A program made the translations under genes and the position numbers. Shown piece by piece: positions 10,484-20,366 of a stretch of DNA of 64,000 nucleotides. Below the pieces are notes generated by a model, which was not told where the DNA came from, searched no databases, and saw only the letters and a program-made list of their open reading frames with translations. The DNA comes from Acinetobacter sp. WU_MDCI_Axc73 (lineage in GTDB: Bacteria; Pseudomonadota; Gammaproteobacteria; Pseudomonadales; Moraxellaceae). Position 1 is the first letter of the stretch, and every line of letters begins with the position of its first letter. The stretch is from assembly GCF_025562455.1 (NCBI RefSeq), contig NZ_JAHPRO010000006.1:99578-163577 (forward strand). The letters are read 5' to 3'.

Positions 10484-10525
10484 GCATCAAAGCATAAATT
10501 GATATTTGTGGGGGAAGAAAACTAA

Positions 10526-10837
10526 ATGATAGTTAGAACATGGCATGGTTGTGTCCCATTACAGCATACTCAAGGGTTTGCTTTGCATTTGGAGCAAACA
10601 GGTGTAAGCCATGCACAGAAAATAACAGGTAATCAGGGGGCTTTTGTTAAGCAAGTGATTCAAGGGAATTGGGCGCATTTTTTCTTGGCGACATATTGGA
10701 TCGATCTTAATTCGATTAAAGCTTTTGCGGGTGAGGACTATCAAGTTGCCATAACTTATCCTGATGATGAGCAGTATGAATTAATTTCGGATCCTTATGT
10801 TTTTCATCATGTGGTTCATCATCAAACTGAGCTTTAA
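10526..10837 (+). CDS. Antibiotic-biosynthesis-monooxygenase-type small protein
   Basis: A 103-residue protein with the dimeric alpha-beta-barrel (ABM) pattern: MIVRTWHGCVP at the start, then an amphipathic helix, and a central strand HFFLATYWID with DYQVAITYPDDEQYE after it. Members range from haem-degrading enzymes to quinone monooxygenases, so no reaction can be given. GGGGAAG lies ~10 bases upstream of ATG 10526. It is convergent with tenA. Confidence 0.6.
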   Translation: MIVRTWHGCVPLQHTQGFALHLEQTGVSHAQKITGNQGAFVKQVIQGNWAHFFLATYWIDLNSIKAFAGEDYQVAITYPDDEQYELISDPYVFHHVVHHQTEL

Positions 10838-10857
10838 AATTTATAACATATAGCAAG

Positions 10858-10879
10858 AGTCAGTTGATGACTGACTTTG
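10858..10879 (+). terminator. Weak hairpin between convergent genes
   Basis: Six-base stem AGTCAG / CTGACT with a seven-base loop and only TTT after it. It may end the 10526 transcript; support is modest. Confidence 0.35.
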
Positions 10880-10882
10880 ATC

Positions 10883-11554
10883 CTAATCTGATAAACCTAG
10901 CCATTCACGTTGCTGATAAGCACTGTCCCAAAATAACCACTCCAACTTTGCACCCATCTTATAAGCGGCGTGCATTTTCGCTTTGGTGTCATCATCACAG
11001 CGAGCAGCAACCTTATCCACAGTCGCAATCACATGACGTACAGCAGTGTGAAAATCTTCACCAGAATAAGTATCAATCCATGCTTGGTAGGGATTATTCA
11101 CAACCGATTTCTCTACGATATTTTTACCCACTTCGGCATAAATCCAGAAACAAGGCAATAAGGCGGCTAACACTACAGGATAACTTTCAGACCACGCTGT
11201 TGCGGTTAGAAATGAAGTATAGTGATGACAGGCAAGCGTTAGTGGTGTGTTTTCAAATTGCTGTTTGCTAATGTTAAAATGCTGCATAAAGTCATTGTGC
11301 AGACTACGTTCAACAATAATCGCAATTTTTGCAGCCTCAGCGAATTGAATCACATCATCTGCATCAAATGCTTTTGCTGCGGCAACAGCCAAAGCACGGC
11401 CATAGGCCAGTAAATAGTGAGCATCCTGAATCACATAATGACAAAAAGCTTCGGCAGATAAAGTCCCTGCAGCAAGTTCCTGATTAAAAGGAAGGTTTAA
11501 CGTTTTTAGATAAAGTTCAATATTATTTTGCCAAAGTTCTTGGGTAAAACTCAT
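10883..11554 (-). CDS. tenA: Thiaminase II / TenA family protein
   Basis: A 223-residue all-helical TenA protein. Family members hydrolyse aminopyrimidine breakdown products of thiamine so that the pyrimidine can be salvaged. Visible marks are the YVIQDAHYLLAYGRAL segment (about residues 40-55), TAWSESYPVVLAALLPCFWIYAEVG, with the C-x-W-x-Y-x-E signature, and a DTYSGEDF motif near the C-terminal third. The cysteine of LLPCFW is not the catalytic one; that is usually near position 135. It stands alone, away from other thi genes. Confidence 0.88.
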   Translation of the reverse strand: MSFTQELWQNNIELYLKTLNLPFNQELAAGTLSAEAFCHYVIQDAHYLLAYGRALAVAAAKAFDADDVIQFAEAAKIAIIVERSLHNDFMQHFNISKQQFENTPLTLACHHYTSFLTATAWSESYPVVLAALLPCFWIYAEVGKNIVEKSVVNNPYQAWIDTYSGEDFHTAVRHVIATVDKVAARCDDDTKAKMHAAYKMGAKLEWLFWDSAYQQREWLGLSD

Positions 11555-11752
11555 AGAGGAGTTCTCTTATATATCCTAAAAATATTGAATCAAACTATAG
11601 CAAAATGAATTTAAAATTGTGATGAATTATATCGTATTAATTTTTCCTTAAAATTTTAGTAAAAAGTGATAAAAGTCATCTTAAAGCGATATTAAAACGC
11701 GCATAATATGCAGCGAAATCCTAATTTTAATATTTTTTGATTCAGGACGCTC

Positions 11753-12832
11753 ATGAAGCATTTCCGTTTTTCCATTTTTTTTACCGTGATTTGTTTGGCT
11801 TTGTCAGCTTATTGGGGCTATACCCATGGGCCAGAGGCGGGCATTTCGACGATGTTTAAAGCTCTGACCATTACTGCAATCCTAGCGGTGATGGAAGTGT
11901 CTTTGTCTTTTGATAATGCCGTGGTCAATGCCTCAGTTTTACGCAACTGGGATCATTTCTGGAAAATGATATTTTTAACGGTGGGTATTCTGGTTGCCGT
12001 ATTTGGTATGCGGTTAATTTTTCCAATCGTCATTGTCGCGGTCACTGCCGATATGGGAATGTTGGAAGTAGTGCAAATGGCGTTGAATGATCCTGCGACG
12101 TATTCACAGCGTTTGATGGAACATCATCCTGAAATTGCTGCTTTTGGTGGCACCTTTTTGCTGATGGTCTTTCTAAATTTCTTCTTTGATGATGGTAAGG
12201 ATACTCATTGGTTTAAATGGATAGAATCCAAACTCTCGCATTTGGCCAATGTTCCTGCAATGTCGGTATTTATTGCGCTTATTGCCCTGCTGATCATGTC
12301 GGCACAAGTAACAGATGAAAAACGTCTGGTGGTGACCATGGCAGGGATCTGGGGTTTAGTGATCTATATTGGAGTTCAAGTACTTAGTCATTTATTGGGT
12401 GGTGAACCTGAAGTGGATGAAGACGGAAATGCAGTCAAACATGATGAAAACGGTGCAGTGACAGGGGTGGTAAAAGCTGGTTTCGGTGGGTTTTTATATC
12501 TTGAAGTTTTAGATGCTTCATTTAGTTTTGATGGTGTGATTGGGGCATTTGCGATTACAAGTGATGTGGTGATTATTATGCTTGGTTTGGCGATTGGCGC
12601 GATCTTTGTACGTTCCATGACGATTTATCTTGTGGAAAAAGGGACCTTGGATGCCTATATCTTCCTTGAGCATGGTGCACATTATGCGATTGGTGCTTTA
12701 GCATTTATTATGTTGGCCAGTGGTACAGGTGTGCATGTCCCAGAAGTAGTCACTGGTTTAATTGGAGTGGCATTTATAGTTTGGGCGGTGATTGCATCGA
12801 TTCAATATCGTAAACATCAACCACTGAGTTAA
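11753..12832 (+). CDS. DUF475 (TerC-like) integral membrane protein
   Basis: A 359-residue protein with about nine membrane helices. MEVSLSFDNAVVNASVL and the repeat LEVLDASFSFDGVIGAF carry acidic residues within the membrane, a TerC-superfamily trait linked to metal-ion handling (Mn export has been shown for some relatives). The polar segment GEPEVDEDGNAVKHDENGA separates the two halves. The substrate is inference. Confidence 0.8.
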   Translation: MKHFRFSIFFTVICLALSAYWGYTHGPEAGISTMFKALTITAILAVMEVSLSFDNAVVNASVLRNWDHFWKMIFLTVGILVAVFGMRLIFPIVIVAVTADMGMLEVVQMALNDPATYSQRLMEHHPEIAAFGGTFLLMVFLNFFFDDGKDTHWFKWIESKLSHLANVPAMSVFIALIALLIMSAQVTDEKRLVVTMAGIWGLVIYIGVQVLSHLLGGEPEVDEDGNAVKHDENGAVTGVVKAGFGGFLYLEVLDASFSFDGVIGAFAITSDVVIIMLGLAIGAIFVRSMTIYLVEKGTLDAYIFLEHGAHYAIGALAFIMLASGTGVHVPEVVTGLIGVAFIVWAVIASIQYRKHQPLS

Positions 12833-12861
12833 GCAAATATTCAGCCTAATGGACTAAATTA

Positions 12862-12890
12862 ACAGAGTGTTTCTACATTCTGTTTTGTTT
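12862..12890 (+). terminator. Rho-independent terminator after the DUF475 gene
   Basis: Eight-bp stem (12862-12869 with 12876-12883, one G-T pair), six-base loop, then a T-rich tail. Confidence 0.6.
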
Positions 12891-12975
12891 TATGTTCACA
12901 AGAAACTGAAGGAATGTAGCGAAGTTTTAGTGTGAATACCCTATAATTTGTACAGGTTAAATTCAGCGTAATAAG

Positions 12976-14340
12976 ATGATGAATGCTATAGAACGTCGCT
13001 CAACTTTTGCATTAAGCAGTATTTTTGCCTTGCGGATGTTGGGATTGTTCATGATTATCCCCGTGTTTTCTATTGCAGGTCAGTCTTACCAATATGCAAC
13101 ACCTGCGTTGATTGGCTTGGCTGTTGGTGTTTATGGTTTAAGTCAGGCGATTTTACAGATTCCATTTAGCCTTTGGGCAGATCGTTTTAGCCGTAAACCC
13201 CTCATTATTTTAGGACTGGTACTTTTTGCACTGGGTGGTGCCATTGCAGCAATGTCTCATACCATTTATGGCGTGATTATTGGACGTGCGATAGCAGGCG
13301 CAGGTGCTGTGTCAGCCGTGGTCATGGCACTTCTTGCCGATGTCACCCGAGAAGAACAGCGGACTAAAGCCATGGCGGTGATGGGCATGAGTATCGGTCT
13401 GTCATTTGTTATTGCATTTAGCTTAGGGCCATGGTTGACCAGCAAGGTGGGCATCTCTGGTTTATTCTGGGTTACCACGATCATGGGGATTGCAGCCATT
13501 TTTATGTTGATGCTGGTGCCGAAAGTCACTCGACATCATCGTAATTTTCGACAAGGTTATCTGGCTCAGCTTAAACAAGTCATCCAGATGGGCGATTTAA
13601 ATCGATTACATGTTTCTGTTTTTTCACTGCATTTGCTGCTGACAGCAATGTTTATCTATGTACCATCTCAACTCATTGAGTTTGCCCATATTCCTTTAGC
13701 TAAACACGGTATGGTGTATTTACCGCTTTTGGTGATCAGCCTGTTTTTTGCGTTTCCTAGTATTATTGTTGCAGAAAAATATCGCAAAATGCGTGGGATT
13801 TTTCTAACCGCAATTTTTGGCATTATTGCAGGTTTACTGATCTTAATTTTTGGCTATGAGTCCAAATATATTTTATTAGTAGGTTTGGGGTTGTTTTTTA
13901 TTGCCTTCAATGTCATGGAAGCGCTGTTACCCTCATGGTTATCCAAGTCCGCACCGCTTCAGTCTAAAGCCACCGCGATGGGGATTAATGCCAGTAGCCA
14001 GTTCTTAGGGGCTTTTTTTGGGGGGGTGCTGGGTGGTCAACTTTTAATGTTACATAATACTTCACTTGGTTGGAGTATTTTGGCTGGCATTGCTATGATC
14101 TGGTTGCTGATTAGTTTCGGTCTGGCGCAGCCGCGATATTTATCTTCGATCGTATTGCCCCTACCTGAATTAAAACAAACAGATGAATGGACTTCAAAAC
14201 TATTGGCGATTCGTGGTATTGAAGAAGTCGTGGTGATGACTGAGCAAAATGTGGCGTACATAAAGGTTGATAAACAGATCATTGATGATGCTGCGCGACA
14301 ACATTTAACGCACTTGATAGGCTCAGAGGTAGCCATTTAA
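12976..14340 (+). CDS. YajR-like MFS transporter
   Basis: A 454-residue major facilitator with 12 predicted helices: the loop 2-3 motif A is seen as LWADRFSRKPL, and helix 5 carries SLGPWL (motif C-like). The last ~65 residues form a soluble ferredoxin-like domain (LLAIRGIEEVVVMTEQNVAYIKV), the YAM domain that distinguishes YajR. The substrate is unknown; it is probably a proton-driven drug or metabolite exporter. It lies 52 bases ahead of ssb. The start could be ATG 12976 or the next codon. Confidence 0.82.
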   Translation: MMNAIERRSTFALSSIFALRMLGLFMIIPVFSIAGQSYQYATPALIGLAVGVYGLSQAILQIPFSLWADRFSRKPLIILGLVLFALGGAIAAMSHTIYGVIIGRAIAGAGAVSAVVMALLADVTREEQRTKAMAVMGMSIGLSFVIAFSLGPWLTSKVGISGLFWVTTIMGIAAIFMLMLVPKVTRHHRNFRQGYLAQLKQVIQMGDLNRLHVSVFSLHLLLTAMFIYVPSQLIEFAHIPLAKHGMVYLPLLVISLFFAFPSIIVAEKYRKMRGIFLTAIFGIIAGLLILIFGYESKYILLVGLGLFFIAFNVMEALLPSWLSKSAPLQSKATAMGINASSQFLGAFFGGVLGGQLLMLHNTSLGWSILAGIAMIWLLISFGLAQPRYLSSIVLPLPELKQTDEWTSKLLAIRGIEEVVVMTEQNVAYIKVDKQIIDDAARQHLTHLIGSEVAI

Positions 14341-14391
14341 GCATAACTCTTATAAAGTAAAACACAGAAATACATAGGAAGAAATTAGCTA

Positions 14392-14955
14392 ATGCGTGGT
14401 GTGAATAAAGTTATTTTAGTTGGTACTTTAGGACGTGATCCAGAAACCAAAACTTTTCCAAATGGAGGATCTTTGACTCAGTTTTCAATTGCAACGAGTG
14501 AGTCTTGGACAGATAAAAACTCCGGTGAGCGTAAAGAACAAACTGAGTGGCATCGTATTGTCTTGCATAATCGATTAGGGGAAATTGCACAGCAATATTT
14601 GCGCAAAGGTTCGAAAGTTTATATTGAAGGTTCTTTGCGTACTCGCCAGTGGACGGACCAAAACGGACAAGAACGCTATACCACTGAAATTCGTGGTGAA
14701 CAAATGCAGATGCTCGACTCTCGCCAACAAGGTGATCAGTCAATGGGGGGCGGCAATGATTTTAATCAGCCGCGTTTTAATAATGCTCCTCAACAGTCTG
14801 GTTATGGTCAAAGTAATGGCTCTAATCAGGGTGGCTATGCCAATAATTCTTCTGGCAGTTATGGTAATGCAGGCAATAATAATCCAGGTGGTTTTGCACC
14901 AAAAGCACCTGCCGCACCAGCGCCGTCCGATCTTGATGATGATTTACCGTTCTAG
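14392..14955 (+). CDS. ssb: Single-stranded DNA-binding protein
   Basis: A 187-residue SSB with an N-terminal OB fold ([20 protein letters not shown], then [29 protein letters not shown]), a Gly/Asn/Gln-rich linker (about residues 115-170) and the acidic tip DLDDDLPF that docks replication and repair partners. Length and tip are typical. It coats single strands during replication, recombination and repair. Confidence 0.97.
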   Translation: MRGVNKVILVGTLGRDPETKTFPNGGSLTQFSIATSESWTDKNSGERKEQTEWHRIVLHNRLGEIAQQYLRKGSKVYIEGSLRTRQWTDQNGQERYTTEIRGEQMQMLDSRQQGDQSMGGGNDFNQPRFNNAPQQSGYGQSNGSNQGGYANNSSGSYGNAGNNNPGGFAPKAPAAPAPSDLDDDLPF

Positions 14956-14987
14956 ATCATACATAATTAAATATTGTGCTAAATATA

Positions 14988-15022
14988 GTAAGAACCTAGT
15001 TGAGATTAGGTTCTTACTTTTT
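14988..15022 (+). terminator. Rho-independent terminator of ssb
   Basis: Perfect 11-bp stem (14988-14998 with 15007-15017), eight-base loop, followed by TTTTT. Confidence 0.85.
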
Positions 15023-15152
15023 GTCTAAAAGTTGCATTAAAAATCACGATTAGTTTAGGGTTTTAGTCATTTATATTTTTGACTGACTCAAATGGGTTAG
15101 AAACAGCCTTACATTGATTTCAAATAATTTTTTAGCTTAATTTTGAAGCTTC

Positions 15153-16652
15153 CTATCTATTATATAAAGTATATTCTTCGACTGCGGCAGCTAAGTGCTG
15201 CACACCCTCAGATATTTTATCCAAAGTAATCGAACCAAAACCCAAGCGTAAAAAATGCTTATTTTGTTGCGAAGATAAAAAGAAAGATTCACCCGACTCC
15301 ATGAAAACACCATGATTTGCCGCGTATCTTGCTAATACGGTACTGTCAATCTCGATCGGCATTTCAATCCAGCAAGCAGAGCCGCCATTGGAGGCACTTA
15401 CCTGCCATGTGGGCAAATATCGCTTTAAGGCTTTGAGCAAAACCTCTGCACGTTGGCGATGTAACTGAAACTGTCGCCTCAGCATGCTGTGGTAATAGCC
15501 CTGATCGATAAAAAAAGCAAATACCCGCTGATTAAATACATTGGGATGGCGCACCATTAAACGTCGTAAATGACGTAATTCTTCAATCAGCTCGGGTGCA
15601 GCTACGATATAACCCAAACGTAATCCGGGTGCTAAAGGTTTGGATAAGCTTCCGACGTAGATGACCCGACCATGTCGATCCAGACTTTTAAGCGCAGGAA
15701 TGGTCGTATTTTCTACTAAAATTTGAGCATCATATTCATCTTCAATAATGATGCTATCGAACTGCTCCGCTTTTTGCAGTAAATTTTGACGGCGTTGTGG
15801 TGATAGGGTGACTCCAGTCGGACATTGACGTCCTGGCGTAAGATAAAAATAATCACATTGCGGGGTATGATCTGAAACGATCATCCCTTCACCATCGACA
15901 GGGAGTGCCACAATATTTTGGCTATGTAGCATAAAGATATTACGTGCATCTGGATAGCCAGGATCTTCTATACCAACCACATCCCCTGAGCGGATTAAAA
16001 GTGCAGCCAACATATACAAGGCATGTTGGCTCCCTACCGTGAGTAAAATTTCGTTTTCACGCGCTACGATGCCGCGAGTGGGTAGAATGTGCTGGCGGAT
16101 GGCATTGATCAGATAGGCATCATCTCCTTGCTGAGTTAAGTCCTGCGCCCAGATTGAAGCATCCCGTGCGGATAAAGCCTTGATTGAACATTCACGCCAT
16201 GCCGATGCAGGAAAGCTTTCTGGGTCAGACTGTCCATAAATAAATGGAAATGGATAACTATTCCAATCACTCGGTTTAGTCAAATGGCGTTGTTGTGAAG
16301 GCTGCATGGCAAAACGATGCGACCATTTAGTCAGTTGAGAGGTGGTTTTCATGGTCTTTGAATCACTGCTATCCACATAGAAATGGGGATGGATAAAATG
16401 TCCACTACGCTGGCGTGATTCCAGAATTCGCTCAGATACCAGTTGCTGATAGGCAATGGTTACTGTATTACGTCCCACACCAATCTGTTCAGCCAGTTCA
16501 CGGCTTGATGGAACGGCCATTCCTGAACGTAAATGTCCCTGCACTAAGGCAGAAAACATCATGCGGCAGATCCTTCCCTGTAGATTAAGACCACTGTGTG
16601 CCGTTTCTTCAAACAATAAGATCCAGATATTTGCTGAAAGAGGAGAGGTCAT
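15153..16652 (-). CDS. MocR-family transcriptional regulator (GntR HTH fused to aminotransferase-like domain)
   Basis: A 499-residue fusion: a GntR winged helix at the N-terminus (PSSRELAEQIGVGRNTVTIAY, about residues 49-69) and a fold-type-I PLP domain (about 130-490) with the PLP lysine in YVGSLSKPLAPGLRLGY and EDEYDAQI before it. MocR proteins sense amino acids or PLP. It is transcribed away from an NTF2-like / FAD oxidase / permease / exporter run, so it most likely controls that cluster. The ligand is unknown. Confidence 0.88.
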   Translation of the reverse strand: MTSPLSANIWILLFEETAHSGLNLQGRICRMMFSALVQGHLRSGMAVPSSRELAEQIGVGRNTVTIAYQQLVSERILESRQRSGHFIHPHFYVDSSDSKTMKTTSQLTKWSHRFAMQPSQQRHLTKPSDWNSYPFPFIYGQSDPESFPASAWRECSIKALSARDASIWAQDLTQQGDDAYLINAIRQHILPTRGIVARENEILLTVGSQHALYMLAALLIRSGDVVGIEDPGYPDARNIFMLHSQNIVALPVDGEGMIVSDHTPQCDYFYLTPGRQCPTGVTLSPQRRQNLLQKAEQFDSIIIEDEYDAQILVENTTIPALKSLDRHGRVIYVGSLSKPLAPGLRLGYIVAAPELIEELRHLRRLMVRHPNVFNQRVFAFFIDQGYYHSMLRRQFQLHRQRAEVLLKALKRYLPTWQVSASNGGSACWIEMPIEIDSTVLARYAANHGVFMESGESFFLSSQQNKHFLRLGFGSITLDKISEGVQHLAAAVEEYTLYNR

Positions 16653-16834
16653 TTTATTTTCTCAGTGCATTTTTTGAACCATTTTGAATCTCGATTGACT
16701 AAAGCAGTGCAAAAATGTCTGCAAACAGGCTGTTTGAGTTCAATGTGGACTTATTCTTCTTAAAGCAAAAGCCATTCCAAAGCAGAAGAATTAAAAATAA
16801 ATAATATAAATTAATGAGTTAAATGCAAATAAAA

Positions 16835-16881
16835 CTGGCTCTATTAAAACCGACTTTCTGGTACTACGTCAGCATGCTGAC
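16835..16881 (+). promoter_or_regulatory. Candidate MocR operator: direct repeats plus palindrome
   Basis: CTGGCTCTAT at 16835 and CTGGTACTAC at 16858 agree at 8 of 10 positions and start 23 bp apart (about two helical turns), the geometry expected for a MocR dimer. A perfect 14-bp palindrome (GTCAGCATGCTGAC, 16868-16881) follows directly, with TTTTT after it. All lie 50-100 bases upstream of the gene starting at 16933. Confidence 0.5.
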
Positions 16882-16932
16882 TTTTTGTACAGTCAATTCA
16901 TCAATCAAATATTCGTTTTGGAGTTGACCCCC

Positions 16933-17328
16933 ATGCAGCAAGTCGCACTTCTAGATTTACTCAACACCTTTTCTAAGGCTTGGAATGCCCATGATGTTGA
17001 ACAACTGATGGTGTGTATGCATCCGGATTGTTGTTTTGAAACGATTGCAGGGGATCAGGTTTATGGCACTCGTATTCAGGGAACGGATGCTGTGCGTCAG
17101 GTATTTGCTCAAACTTTTGAGACTTTTCCAGATGCCCAGTGGCGCGATGCCAAACACTGGATTAGTGCAGATGGTGAGTCGGGTATTTCTGAAACGACAT
17201 TTACTGCCACTACAGCAGAGGGTGGGCGAATTGAGGCCAATATGGTCGATGTTTTTCAGTTTAAAGATGGAAAAATTCTGCTCAAAAATGCATTTCGCAA
17301 AAATCGCCCTGTGCAAACTGCCGCTTAA
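16933..17328 (+). CDS. NTF2-like (SnoaL) superfamily protein
   Basis: A 131-residue cone-shaped fold protein: LLNTFSKAWNAHDVEQLMVCMHPDC at the start, then GTDAVRQVFAQTFETFPDA, and the C-terminal VDVFQFKDGKI strand. Such proteins can be isomerases, dehydratases or simple binding proteins. Start choice: GGAG at 16920 sits nine bases before ATG 16933; a longer frame from 16885 lacks such a site. It precedes the FAD oxidase gene by 11 bases, so probably co-transcribed and acting in the same pathway. Confidence 0.75.
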   Translation: MQQVALLDLLNTFSKAWNAHDVEQLMVCMHPDCCFETIAGDQVYGTRIQGTDAVRQVFAQTFETFPDAQWRDAKHWISADGESGISETTFTATTAEGGRIEANMVDVFQFKDGKILLKNAFRKNRPVQTAA

Positions 17329-17339
17329 GGAGACGGGTT

Positions 17340-18776
17340 ATGAATCAGTCCATTCAACATCTAAGTGCTTTGCGGGATTTTGCTGAGCAAACTCCTGTAT
17401 CAAAACAGGCAGGCTTTAAACATTATAACGCACAGTTTGATCCATTAACTGATCGGGTTTTACAAGGCAATGAGCAGTACGCACCTACTTACTGGGTTGC
17501 GACAGCAGGAACGCCCCCCGAAGATGATGGTCCGTTACAGGTCGATGTGGAAGCCGATATTGTGATTATTGGCGGTGGTTTTACTGGGCTTTCTACCGCG
17601 CTGACGCTCGCTGAGCAGTTTGGTGCGGCTCCGCTCGTACTGGAAGCCAATCGTACTGCATGGGGCTGTACCAGTCGCAATGGTGGGCAGGGTCAAAATG
17701 CTTCAGGACGTTTGTATCGTTCACAATGGATCGAAAAATGGGGAATAGATACCGCGAAACGATTAGATGCCGAGATTCGTGAAGGTTTTGATTATTTTAA
17801 GGACTTGGTCAGTGGTATCGCGTGTGATGCACAGGATGGTGGACATTTATATATTGCCCATCGTGCTAAAAAAATGGCTTTTTTAGAGAATGAAGCCAAA
17901 GTCATGAAAGATATCTTTGGCTATAACACTCGTATACTTTCTCGTGAACAATTGCATGAAGAGTATGTGGCTGATCAGGAAGCGGCAGGTGCTTTGCATG
18001 AACCTGATGGTGTTGGGGTACATCCACTCAAATTAGCATTTGGTTATTTAAAACGTGCCCGTGCTGCGGGTGCAAAAGTCCATACGTCCACCCCTGTTTT
18101 AAGCTGGGAAACACGTCAAGGTATTCATTATCTAAAAACGCCGTATGGTGTGGTCAAAGCTAAACGCGTGGCTGTGGCGACAGGCGGATATACGCCCAAT
18201 GGTTTACATCCGAGTTTGTCAGGCAAAATCATGCCGATTTTATCTAATTCAATCGTGACCCGTCCTTTGTCTAAGGAGGAACGTGCCGAAGCAGGATTGC
18301 ACAGTACGACCTTTATCACCGATACCCGAACCTTACGCCATTACTATCGCTTATTACCTGATGGTTCGATGCAATGCGGCAGTCGTAGCTCACTGACAGG
18401 TGCAGATGCCAATAATCCAGTACATCTGGAGCGCTTAAAAGAAGGACTATATCGCAAATTCCCAACTTTGCGTGGTATACCAATTGCATATTCTTGGTGG
18501 GGATGGGTTGATGTCAGTCACGACATGATGCCAAGAGTCGTACAACCGAATCCTGATGAAAGTATTTACTACGCCATTGGTTATGGTGGCAATGGCGTAT
18601 CTTTCTCCGCAATGGCGGGACGTCGTCTGGCTGAACGGGTTATGGGGGTAGAGCGTCCACAATTTGATTTACCAATCTATCAGTCACCTTTGCCTTCGCA
18701 TTTGTTTAAACCGTTCCGTAGATTGGGTCAAGCCTTGTTATACCGCTGGTATTACTTAAGAGATGAAGTGATTTAA
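17340..18776 (+). CDS. FAD-dependent amino-acid/polyamine oxidase (DAO family, PuuB-like)
   Basis: A 478-residue D-amino-acid-oxidase-fold flavoprotein. The FAD Rossmann motif DIVIIGGGFTGLSTA is at about residues 74-88, the ASRNGGQ-type flavin loop appears as TSRNGGQGQNASG, and the C-terminal GYGGNGVSFSAMAGR closes the FAD site. The layout matches gamma-glutamylputrescine oxidase and related enzymes. The long N-terminal leader (~70 aa) is usual for this group. Neighbouring permease and MocR regulator suggest use of an amino compound as carbon or nitrogen source. Confidence 0.82.
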   Translation: MNQSIQHLSALRDFAEQTPVSKQAGFKHYNAQFDPLTDRVLQGNEQYAPTYWVATAGTPPEDDGPLQVDVEADIVIIGGGFTGLSTALTLAEQFGAAPLVLEANRTAWGCTSRNGGQGQNASGRLYRSQWIEKWGIDTAKRLDAEIREGFDYFKDLVSGIACDAQDGGHLYIAHRAKKMAFLENEAKVMKDIFGYNTRILSREQLHEEYVADQEAAGALHEPDGVGVHPLKLAFGYLKRARAAGAKVHTSTPVLSWETRQGIHYLKTPYGVVKAKRVAVATGGYTPNGLHPSLSGKIMPILSNSIVTRPLSKEERAEAGLHSTTFITDTRTLRHYYRLLPDGSMQCGSRSSLTGADANNPVHLERLKEGLYRKFPTLRGIPIAYSWWGWVDVSHDMMPRVVQPNPDESIYYAIGYGGNGVSFSAMAGRRLAERVMGVERPQFDLPIYQSPLPSHLFKPFRRLGQALLYRWYYLRDEVI

Positions 18777-18836
18777 GCATCATTCAAATTTTTGATCTGT
18801 ATATCACAGCAATAATTATATTGAGAGGAATCCATC

Positions 18837-20276
18837 ATGTATGACTCAAATTCAAATCAAGATTTAAAAAGTACGCTTAAACCTCGTCACGTGCAAATGA
18901 TGGCTCTAGGTGGCGTGATTGGTATGGGACTGTTTGTTGGCAGTTCGGTGATAATTCAGTCGGCTGGGCCAGCCGCAATTCTCTCCTTTTTGATTACTGG
19001 CGTGCTGATTATTTTAGTCATGCGTATGCTTGGTGAACTGGCAACTGCCTCACCTGTAACAGGCTCATTTTATGCCTATGCACGTTATGCATTTCGTGAT
19101 TCGCCTTTTCTTTCAAGACTGGCAGGTTTTATGACAGGCTGGATGTACTGGTATTTCTGGGTCATTGTGATTGCATTAGAAGCGATTGTTGGCGCAAAGC
19201 TGTTGGCTTACTGGTTACCCGATATTCCGCAATGGATTGTCAGTTTAATTCTGTTGGTTACGCTGACTGCCACGAATTTATTTTCGGTTAAATCGTTCGG
19301 TGAATTTGAGTTCTGGTTTTCTTCTATTAAGGTTGCCGCGATTACCACCTTTATTTTCTTATGCTCAATCTATTTATTTGGACTCTGGCCAAATCATCAA
19401 GCGTCTGGTTTTGGGGAGCTGATGAACCATGGTGGATTTATGCCTAATGGCTGGGGACCTGTGTTATCGGGTGCTGTTGCAGCTACCGCTTTTTATTTTG
19501 GAGCAGAGATTGTCACCATTGCTGCGGCAGAAACTGAAAATCCTGAAAAGTCAGTTGCCAAAGCGACTCAGTCCGTCATCAGCCGTGTTTTGATTTTCTA
19601 TGTGTGCTCAATTTTTCTTGTGGTGTGTATCGTGCCGTGGAATAGTCCCGATATTGCGACGCCATATGTCAGCGCTTTAAAAGTTTTAAATATCCCATTT
19701 GTTGCTGACATTATGAATGCTGTAATTTTAATTGCAGTATTAAGTTGTCTCAATTCAGGCGTCTATGCGGCAAGTCGTATGCTATTTGCTCTGACTAAAC
19801 ATGGTGATGCACCACGGAGTTTAACCAAGTTATCTAAAAAAGGAGTTCCTTTCCGTGCCATTCTGTTGAGTACGCTTTTTGGTTATCTCTCCATCTTAGC
19901 CTCGTATTTTTCTCCAGATAATGTATTTCCTTTTCTGGTGGAATCTTATGGTACCGTTGCACTTTTTGTTTATATCATCATTGCATTGTCACAGATTCGA
20001 TTACGTCGTTATTTAGAACAAGTTGCACCTGAACGTTTGAAAGTACGCATGTGGTGCTTTCCTTATCTGAGCTATTTTGCTATTGCGGGAATGCTTTGTA
20101 TTTTTATTGCCATGGCCTTTATTCCAAATTTACAAAAAGCCTTTTGGTTTGGGATAGCAAGTGCAGTGATGCTGTTTTGTATTTTTCTGATTCGTGACTA
20201 TGTTGAGTTGATCAAATTACGCAAACAACATCCCAAATTTGAAGCATTAATTCCTGCTAAACATAACGAAATCTAA
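18837..20276 (+). CDS. Amino-acid permease (AAT family)
   Basis: A 479-residue APC-superfamily transporter with 12 predicted helices. The first helix carries ALGGVIGMGLFVGSS, and the ASPVTGSFYAYARYAF loop is typical of the AAT family (GabP, AnsP, LysP relatives). The substrate is probably the compound attacked by the upstream oxidase. GAGAGGAA sits a few bases before ATG 18837. Confidence 0.85.
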   Translation: MYDSNSNQDLKSTLKPRHVQMMALGGVIGMGLFVGSSVIIQSAGPAAILSFLITGVLIILVMRMLGELATASPVTGSFYAYARYAFRDSPFLSRLAGFMTGWMYWYFWVIVIALEAIVGAKLLAYWLPDIPQWIVSLILLVTLTATNLFSVKSFGEFEFWFSSIKVAAITTFIFLCSIYLFGLWPNHQASGFGELMNHGGFMPNGWGPVLSGAVAATAFYFGAEIVTIAAAETENPEKSVAKATQSVISRVLIFYVCSIFLVVCIVPWNSPDIATPYVSALKVLNIPFVADIMNAVILIAVLSCLNSGVYAASRMLFALTKHGDAPRSLTKLSKKGVPFRAILLSTLFGYLSILASYFSPDNVFPFLVESYGTVALFVYIIIALSQIRLRRYLEQVAPERLKVRMWCFPYLSYFAIAGMLCIFIAMAFIPNLQKAFWFGIASAVMLFCIFLIRDYVELIKLRKQHPKFEALIPAKHNEI

Positions 20277-20302
20277 TTTCACCCTCCATATGACTACTAC
20301 GA

Positions 20303-20336
20303 GTAGCAATGACCTGTAGTGAGACAGGTCGTTACT
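20303..20336 (+). terminator. Hairpin after the permease gene
   Basis: GACCTG / CAGGTC stem extended by three further pairs, loop TAGTGAGA, no T run. It may weaken read-through into the exporter gene or stabilise the mRNA end. Confidence 0.35.
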
Positions 20337-20366
20337 TGTCTGATCAAATTTGTTTAGGAAATGTTC

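Noticed and set aside
10120..10497. 125-codon frame overlapping the GlpM-like gene
   Set aside because: It is the +1 shadow of the GlpM-like protein, which has clear family motifs; the shadow has none.
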